Shown one piece after another: positions 55,696 to 64,000 of a stretch of 64,000 nt of DNA. This DNA comes from Caprella mutica (taxonomy: Eukaryota > Arthropoda > Malacostraca > Amphipoda > Caprellidae). Position 1 is the first letter of the stretch; each line of letters begins with the position of its first letter. Made by a program: the position numbers and the translations under genes. The DNA lies in contig CANNZV010002345.1 of the NCBI GenBank assembly GCA_947561585.1, positions 1 to 64,000 on the forward strand, written 5' to 3'. A model generated the notes under the pieces. It had not been told where the DNA came from. It searched no databases and was given only the letters and a program-made list of their open reading frames with translations.

Positions 55696-56294
55696 ATGTA
55701 AAAAATCTATAATGTTTGAGTAATTTCAATGGAAATACGAGATTTTTCAAAGTTCTCAATCCTTCGGTAATAGATAGGAAATAAATAAGTTCGATTTATT
55801 ATTTTATAGATGCAGGTAATTTATAATTAATATTGTGCCTCTAATAAATTATTAAATAATGATATTCAATATAAATATATTAAATAAATATCTTGCGAAT
55901 ATCGATAGGATATTCTACCGTGTATTCCCTCATAAATAAATCTACTAAAATATGATGAAATTTATTAATTTATTTTTGTAAATAATCAATATATATATAA
56001 ATCTAATATTATATAAAATATTTTATTAAAATATTGAACAGACTATACAAAATTCAATAAAATATGATAGAATTTACATGGTCTTGATATGAATTGCCAA
56101 TGACGTCATAGTAACTGTAATTGTTCAAATTTTTCAGTTTATAATTTTATTTCTAAAAGAATATTTTTTTATATGATTTTAAAATCCCAGAAAATTATAG
56201 TAATTGATAATTAAAATGAATCGTCCACGGTCCCACAATTTTATAATAAATTTTTATTTTATAAATTAAATTTAAATTTAAATACAGAAACTAC
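55696..56294. other. AT-rich DNA, no gene seen
   Basis: Nothing supported. Confidence 0.45.
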
Positions 56295-56556
56295 TTCATA
56301 ACTCAGAACTTCATAACTCAGAATTTCATAACTCAGAACTTCATAACTCAGAACTTCATAACTCAGAACTTCATAACTCAGAACTTCATAACTCAGAACT
56401 TCATAACTCAGAACTTCATAACTCAGAACTTCATAACTCAGAACTTCATAACTCAGAACTTCATAACTCAGAACTTCATAACTCATAACTTCATAACTCA
56501 GAACTTCATAACTCAGAACTTCATAACTCATAACTTCATAACTCAGAACTTCATAA
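56295..56556 (-). repeat. 15 bp array, TTCATAACTCAGAAC
   Basis: About 17 nearly perfect units, with a few AACTCATAACTT variants. The homogeneity suggests recent expansion. The minus-strand (SYEVL)n frame exists because 15 is a multiple of three. It is open with few variants but has no flanking coding sequence, so I do not call it a gene. Confidence 0.93.
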
Positions 56557-58611
56557 TTTTTACTGCATTCCAGTGGTGATGGTCTTTGCCGCCAGATGGC
56601 GTTACCGGAGCTTCGTACCCATGAATCCAGTTCGTCTTTTCTTTTTCGGAAATACGTTCGGAATTTAAGGATTGGAACACAGGCTTCGAACCGCTTGGCT
56701 CTTTGAACGTCCAGAAATTATACCTTGATAATTTTAGTACTTAGTCGCTATCGAGGAATTTTTTGTTAAATCGATCCTTAAAACTTTTTTCTTGATAAGG
56801 AAAAAATTTGATCTTTTAAATAGAAAATAATAATTAAAATAATAAATATACTTAATCTATAATATAAGAACAATCCGTCCGGGTATCGGTCCGAAACACT
56901 ATAATAATATTATTATAATTTGTGGCCATGGCTAAAAGTCACACTATATTAGTATATATGACCGCTCAATATTTTTCTTGGCAGTAAATTTTTTTTTATT
57001 AATTCAGTTTATATGAATTGATGATAAGTGATTCATTCAAATGTAATCCTAAACACAATATATTTACTGAATTCTAAATGGATAACAATTAGGTACTATA
57101 CAACAATCTATCCGACAAATACAATATTGAAAAATAATCAACGCATCCAACGTACAAAAAAATATAGAACAAGATTAATAAAAGAAGGATTAACCTTCCA
57201 GAACGATCTTTAAATTATATACCGCAATTAATCAGTAGCTTTTTTAAACATACAAGATATCATCAATATCATTCATATCCGTATTACTAGCACGGTTGCA
57301 GAGGAAGAAGAAGAAAGAGAAGGGGACAGAAAGATTGCAATCGAGTCCATGTTATCTCCACCATAGAGCTCTACTTACGACCTAACTTTGAGATTTAAAA
57401 TGACAAAAGTTGAGGTGAAGTAGGTAAGATAGTTCTAAGAAAGGACATGAGATCCTACTTGCCCAAGGAAGGATGCCCATCCTAACACAGGATAAGGCAA
57501 ATCCAGGCAAGAAGGGGCAATATCCAAGCAAAATAAGGCACACTTCACCAGCAGAATTGAGATGACAAAATAGCTGGGAATTTGTATTCCGTACGAACTC
57601 CTTCCGAACTTTTTCCACGTATGTATATATATTTATATATATGATATATATACCAAGTCACGGTAGAAGTGACGAACGTACGTGTGTATTATGATGATGT
57701 CATTTCGAGATATGGAGAAATTGCAAGAGTTTTTGATCGTAGTTTACATGTTTTTTGTATGGTACTTTATATTTATTATATGTAGGTATTATAGTTTCAA
57801 CAAGTTATTCTTAGGTAGTAAATTTTAGGGAGAATAATTTAGTACATTGTTAGGTTATGCAGAATATTGTTATAGAAATATTAATTGACTAAATACTTAG
57901 GTATATAATTCACTCATTTATAATTAATTAGATATATAATAAATTAGTTGAATATATTGAATAATTATATTTATAAATAAAATTTTGAATTATGACATTG
58001 GGTCACTTACTATATTCCCGATAATTTTCCCTCATCGTTATTGATATATGAATAATCATCAACAGTTGATTATATTAATTATGCTTAGTCGTCGGTATAA
58101 GTTTAATGACGTTAATTAGGCATCAACCCTGCCATAGGAAATTATTTACCTTCCTCATATACCATCGGTTAAGGATATCCGTTACACATACCGGACAAAT
58201 AAACTTTATTTGTTCTGATGTACTATCATCTAAGTAACAATGTGACCACCTTCACAGAAACAAGTGGCTTCTAAATGAATATAATCAGCAACTGAAATTG
58301 AACATTGCATTGAATTTAAATATTTTAATATCGTTAAGTTAGAGATATTTAAAAAGAGTTAAAACCTATAGATTCTACAGAAGCAACAGGCGTGGTGGGG
58401 ACATCTGTCGAAACCTTTAACACTGTTTGCGAAGGTATGCTCGGTGGGTACTTTACAAACCACCTAAAGAAGGTAAAGACCTAACCATTGCATTTTGTGG
58501 AGAGTCATTGGTGAGAAAGTGAAGAAGGAATTAGGGTGATTGGTTGGAAATTAAAAGTCTTTTTCTTTTGAATTTAATGTTATATTAATGGGGAGTTTAT
58601 GTAGTTATAGA
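56557..58611. other. Unique DNA, no supported gene
   Basis: 56557-56720 is GC-richer and holds CGCCAGATGGCG at about 56590. A 78-codon minus frame (57382-57618) is also in GC-richer sequence but is unrecognised. The remainder is AT-rich. Confidence 0.4.
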
Positions 58612-60762
58612 AGCCTGTAGACACTGTAGATGATGAGGCCTGTAGACACTGTAGATGATTAGGCCTGTAGACACTGTAGATGATGAGGTCTGTAGACACT
58701 GTAGATGATGAGGCCTGTAGACACTATAGATGATGAGGCCTGTAGACACTGTAGATGATGAGGTCTGTAGACACTGTAGATAATGAGGCCTGTAGACACT
58801 GTAGATGATGAGGTCTGTAGACACTGTAGATGATGAGGCCTGTAGACACTATAGATGATGAGGCCTGTAGACACTGTAGATGATGAGGCCTGTAGACACT
58901 GTAGATGATGAGGTCTGTAGACACTGTAGATGATGAGGCCTGTAGACACTATAGATGATGAGGCCGGTTGACACTATAGATGATGAGGCCTGTAGACACT
59001 ATAGATGATGAGGCCTGTAGACACTGTAGATGAGGGGGCCTGTAGACACTGTAGATGATGGGACCTGTAGACACTGTAGATGATGAGGCCTGTAGACACT
59101 GTAGATGATGAGGCCTGTAGACACTGTAGATTAGGCCTGTAGACACTGTAGATGATGAAGCCTGTAGACACTGTAGATGATGAGGCCTGTAGACACTATA
59201 GATGATGAGGCCTGTAGACACTGTAGATGATTAGGCCTGTATACACTGTAGATGATGAGGTCTGTAGACACTGTAGATGATGAAGCCTGTAGACACTGTA
59301 GATGACGAGGCCTGTAGACACTATAGATGATGAGGCCTGTAGACACTGTAGATGATGGGGCCTGTAGACACTGTTGATGATGAAGCCTGTAGACACTGTA
59401 GATGATGTGGCCTGTAAACACTGTAGATGATGAGGCCTGTAGACACTGTAGATGATGAGGCCTGTAGACACTGTAGATGATGAGGCCTGTAGACACTATA
59501 GATGATGAGGCCTGTAGACACTATAGATGATGAGGCCCGTAGACACTGTAGATGAGGGGGCCTGTATACACTGTAGATGATGGGGCCTGTAGACACTGTA
59601 GATGATGAGGCCTGTAGACACTGTAGATGATGAGGCCTGTAGACACTGTAGATTAGGCCTGTAGACACTGTAGATGATGAGGCCTGTAGACACTGTAGAT
59701 GATGAGGCCTGTAGACACTGTAGATGATGAGGCCTGTAGACACTGTAGATGATGAGGCCTGTAGACACTATAGATGATGGGGCCTGTAGACACTGTAGAT
59801 GATGAGGCCTGTAGACACTGTAGATGATGAGGCCTGTAGACACTGTAGATTAGGCCTGTAGACACTGTAGATGATGTGGCCTGTAGACACTGTAGATGAT
59901 GAGGCCTGTCGACACTGTAGATGATGAGGCCTGTAGACACTGTATATGATGAGGCCTGTAGACACTGTAGATGATGAGGCCTGTGGACACTATAGATGAT
60001 GAGGCCTGTATACACTGTAGATGATAAGGCCTGTAGACACTGTAGATTAGGCCTGTAGACACTGTAGATGATGAGGCCTGTAGACACTGTAGATGATGAG
60101 GCCTGTAGACACTGTAGATGATGAGGCCTGTAAACACTGTAGATGATGAGGCCTGTAGACACTGTAGATGATTAGGCCTGTATACACTGTAGATGATGAG
60201 GTCTGTAGACACTGTAGATGATGAGGCCTGTAGACACTGTAGATGATGAGGCCTGTAGACACTGTAAATGATGAAGCCTGTAGACACTGTAGATGATGAG
60301 GCCTGTAGACACTATAGATGATGAGGCCTGTAGACACTGTAGATGATGAGGCCTGTTGACACTGAACTTAGATGCCAATGTCTGTAGACACTGTAGATGA
60401 TGAGGCCTGTAGACACTGTAGATGGTGAGGCCTGTTGACACTGAACTTAGATGCCAATGCCTGTAGACACTGTAGATGATGAGGCCTGTAGACACTGTAG
60501 ATGATGGGGCCTGTAGACACTATAGATGATGAGGCCTGTAGACACTATAGATGATGAGGCCTGTAGACACTGTAGATGAGGCCTGTAGACACTGTAGATG
60601 ATGAAGCCTGTAGACACTGTAGATGATGAGGCCTGTAGACACTGTAGATGAGGCCTGTAGACACTGTAGATGAGGCCTGTAGACACTGTAGATGATGAAG
60701 CCTGTAGACACTGTAGATGATGAGGCCTGTAGACACTGTAGATGAGGCCTGTAGACACTGTA
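58612..60762 (-). repeat. 25 bp tandem array B, about 86 copies
   Basis: The unit is GCCTGTAGACACTGTAGATG then ATGAG, the inverse of the array at 45571-46156. A multi-unit segment with GATGAGGGGGCC, GATGGGRCC and GATTAGGCC variants in order occurs at 59031 and again at 59553, giving a 522 bp higher-order copy. Near 60351 and 60432 a diverged unit (GACACTGAACTTAGATGCC) is duplicated 81 bp apart. All three minus-strand frames are open over long stretches, which is a repeat effect. Confidence 0.94.
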
Positions 60763-61238
60763 TGGTGAGGTCAAGTGCCCCTGTAGTTGGTTTTGTTTGA
60801 CCCCAACCTCTTGATTCACGTTTGTTATGTTAAGGGTCAGGAGTGTTTGGTCAAACAACAAATTAACTCTGCTTCAATGTTTGCTGTTCCGAATTTCGAG
60901 GTAAATTAAATGCTCAAATTTCGGTAATTATATTTTCTATAGTCATCTTCAGTTTGTCTACCCAGATCTGAAATTATGGTGGGATATGAGAGAATTGAGA
61001 TGAGTTAGCTAAAATATTCTATAAAAATTCTCCGCAGTCCTTATTTTTCTTTATAATCGAAAATATTCAAACTTGTTATGAACTCCATTATATTGGGTAT
61101 ATTACACTAATTCAATATTCTACATTAAAATTCTTCATTTAACTTTAATTCATTGTAAAATTGTAAATTTCAAAATTTGGTAAATTTAGAAATATCTTCT
61201 CAGGTTAACTTTTCTTTGACTGCAAACTGGTGTTGGGA
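60763..61238. other. Unique DNA, no gene seen
   Basis: No feature supported. Confidence 0.45.
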
Positions 61239-61270
61239 AGTGCATCTTTAAGTGCATCTTTAAGTGCATT
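61239..61270 (+). repeat. 13 bp short repeat AAGTGCATCTTT
   Basis: Two and a half copies of AAGTGCATCTTT, with a further AAAGTGCAT about 25 bp on. Confidence 0.6.
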
Positions 61271-61409
61271 TCACACCAACTGCAGTGATATGATAAAGTG
61301 CATAAAATAGTCTCAGTGAAATTGATTGGAAAATAGACGGGGATTTTCTAGATAGCACGAAACAGATTATCAAATGGAAAAAAGCTTTAGGTAAAAATTA
61401 GTTCTTGGT

Positions 61410-63531
61410 ACAACATTGCGCTAATATTGTTACAACATTGCGCTAATATTGTTACAACATTGCGCTAATATTGTTACAACATTGCGCTAATATTGTTACA
61501 ACATTGCGCTAATATTGTTACAACATTGCTCTAATATTGTTACAACATTGCTCTAATATTGTTACAACATTGCGCTAATATTGTTACAACATTGCTCTAA
61601 TATTGTTACAACATTGCCCTAATATTGTTACAACATTGCGCTAATATTGCTACAACATTGCCCTAATATTGTTACAACATTGCGCTAATATTATCACAAC
61701 ATTGTGCCAATATTGTTACAACATTGCGCTAATATTGTTACAACATTGCGCTAATATTGCTACAACATTGCGCTAATATTAGCACAACATTGCGCTAATA
61801 TTATCACAACATTGTGCCAATATTGTTACAACATTGCGCTAATATTGTTACAACATTGTGCTAATATTGTTACAACATTGCTCTAATATTGTTACAACAT
61901 TGCGCTAATATTGTTACAACATTGCTCTAATATTGTTACAACATTGCTCTAATATTGTTACAACATTGCTCTAATATTGTTACAACATTGCACTAATATT
62001 GTTACAACATTGCTCTAATATTGTTACAACATTGCGCTAATATTGTTACAACATTGCTCTAATATTGTTACAACATTGCGCTAATATTGTTACAACATTG
62101 CGCTAATATTGTTACAACATTGCGCTAATATTGTTACAACATTGCGCTAATATTGTTACAACATTGCACTAATATTGTTACAACATTGCGCTAATATTGT
62201 TACAACATTGCGCTAATATTGTTACAACATTGCACTAATATTGTTACAACATTGCGCTAATATTGTTACAACATTGCGCTAATATTGTTACAACATTGCG
62301 CTAATATTGTTACAACATTGCGCTAATATTGTTACAACATTGCGCTAATATTGTTACAACATTGCGCTAATATTGTTACAACATTGCGCTAATATTGTTA
62401 CAACATTGCGCTAATATTGTTACAACATTGCACTAATATTGTTACAACATTGCGCTAATATTGTTACAACATTGCGCTAATATTGTTACAACATTGCGCT
62501 AATATTGTTACAACATTGCGCTAATATTGTTACAACATTGCGCTAATATTGTTACAATATTGCTCTAATATTGTTACAACATTGCTCTAATATTGTTACA
62601 ACATTGCGCTAATATTGTTACAACATTGCGCTAATATTGTTACAACATTGCACTAATATTGTTACAACATTGCTCTAATATTGTTACAACATTGCTCTAA
62701 TATTGTTACAACACTTAATGTTATAGTGCTACACCACTTGTTGTTATAGTGCTACAACATTGCCCTAATATTGTTACAACATTGCTCTAATATTGTTACA
62801 ACATTGCGCTAATATTGTTACAACATTGCGCTAATATTGTTACAACATTGCGCTAATATTGTTACAACATTGCGCTAATATTGTTACAACATTGCGCTAA
62901 TATTATCACAACATTGTGCCAATATTGTTACAACATTGCGCTAATATTGTTACAACATTGCGCTAATATTGTTACAACATTGCGCTAATATTAGCAAAAC
63001 ATTGTGCTAATATTATCACAACATTGTGCCAATATTGTTACAACATTGCGCTAATATTGTTACAACATTGCGCTAATATTGTTACAACATTGCGCTAATA
63101 TTAGCAAAACATTGTGCTAATATTGTTACAACATTGCGCTAATATTGTTACAACATTGCGCTAATATTGTTACAACATTGCGCTAATATTGTTACAACAT
63201 TGCGCTAATATTGTTACAACATTGCGCTAATATTGTTACAACATTGCTCTAATATTGTTACAACATTGCGCTAATATTGTTACAACATTGCGCTAATATT
63301 GTTACAACATTGCGCTAATATTGTTACAACATTGCTCTAATATTGTTACAACATTGCGCTAATATTGTTACAACATTGCGCTAATATTGTTACAACATTG
63401 CGCTAATATTGTTACAACATTGTCCCAATATTGTTACAACATTGTCCCAATATTGTTACAACATTGTTACAATATTGTCCCAATATTGTCGGAACATTGC
63501 GTTAATATTGTTACAACATTGTCCCAATATT
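61410..63531 (+). repeat. 22 bp tandem array B, about 96 copies
   Basis: The unit is ACAACATTGCGCTAATATTG plus TT. Variants include CTCTAAT, CACTAAT, TTATCACAACATTGTGCC and TTAGCAAAAC, and the last two recur in blocks near 61690, 61790, 62890, 63000 and 63100. A foreign-looking break (CACTTAATGTTATAGTGC) lies at 62711-62753. The right edge (63417-63531) turns into ATTGTCCCAATATTG, the form that makes up array A at 21846 in opposite orientation. Confidence 0.95.
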
Positions 63532-64000
63532 AGTATTGTATTGCAACATAGCCTCATTATTCTTTTAATATTGCGATATTATTGTTACAATATTAACTTC
63601 GTCTCATATTCACAGTCACAAATTTTTAATCAGCTTAAATACTAGAATTATTGATCGTATATTTTGTGGTAAAAATATCAAAATATCAAACAAATATCGT
63701 CAGGAATATCAACTAGAACGATGGTTTGAGTTACGGTTACAATAAAATAAAATAATTACGATAATTCTGTTAATTAAAATAACTATAATAAAAATAATTT
63801 AAAATAAAAATAAATAAAATGTACAATGAATGATAAAATAATTACGATATGGTAATCGATTTATTTTAATTATAATTAAAATAATTTAAAATAAAATAAA
63901 TAAAATGTACAATGAAAGATAAATTAATTACGATAATTAATAATAATAATAATTTATTTTGTTTCCGATTTTACTTGATTGATCTCTCCAAACACCCTAA
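63532..64000. other. AT-rich DNA, no gene seen
   Basis: Simple AATAAAAT-type sequence; a segment with AATAAATAAAATGTACAATG is duplicated about 80 bp apart (63812 and 63896). Confidence 0.5.

Noticed and set aside
56259..56531. Open frame with (SYEVL) repeats
   Set aside because: It is produced by the 15 bp array; there is no non-repeat coding part.
58597..60861. Many long overlapping minus-strand frames with SSTVSTGLIIYSVYRPHHLQCLQ
   Set aside because: All three frames of the 25 bp satellite are open, and the same happens in the inverted array at 45.6 kb.

Overview
This is an AT-rich window from an animal nuclear genome, most likely an invertebrate and probably an arthropod or insect. I base that on the absence of compact host genes, very low GC between repeats, a CR1-like retrotransposon with an SGNH-esterase ORF1, hAT and Tc1-like remains, and many short TA-flanked inverted-repeat elements (MITEs). 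I cannot name the species. No complete host protein-coding gene, tRNA or rRNA is visible. At least a third of the window is tandem repeat.

Layout. 0-8 kb: AT-rich DNA with hairpin MITEs, a GAGTCAA-rich inverted-repeat element, and the first array of a roughly 34 bp repeat (core GGTGGGGCCATAGAAGATT, called here the GGCCATAG repeat). 8.3-11.2 kb: a large 21 bp array. 13-15.8 kb: a 72 bp array and two TA-flanked MITEs. 17.2-19.4 kb: a 2.2 kb non-autonomous hAT element with a perfect 8 bp target duplication. 20-22.3 kb: a higher-order array, a broken Tc1-like transposase with a MITE inside it, and a 22 bp array. 23.3-28.4 kb: a CR1-like LINE with intact ORF2 and 5'-truncated ORF1, inserted into a GGCCATAG array that continues on both sides. 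28.5-33.4 kb: a pyrimidine-rich array, a CAGGGTG MITE, a 5'-truncated second LINE and another hairpin. 34.7-41.8 kb: four successive arrays, ending in more than 100 copies of a 31 bp repeat. 42.0-43.5 kb: a 1.5 kb foldback element whose arms are themselves tandem arrays. 43.7-52.5 kb: further MITEs and 25 and 32 bp arrays. 52.9 kb: one unrecognised short ORF. 56-64 kb: 15, 25 and 22 bp arrays.

Two array families occur twice in opposite orientation: the 22 bp family (21.8 kb and 61.4-63.5 kb) and the 25 bp family (45.6 kb and 58.6-60.8 kb). The main theme is that several tandem arrays look like expansions of hairpin-element arms or cores. The GGCCATAG arrays share their unit with dispersed two-armed hairpins, the foldback element has tandem arms, and the GGTATC motif is tandemly expanded next to a MITE arm. 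This suggests a route from inverted-repeat transposon to satellite, which is inference. The only plausible proteins are those of the LINE at 23.5-28.1 kb (its intact ORF2 could still be functional) plus relics of a second LINE and a Tc1-like transposase.
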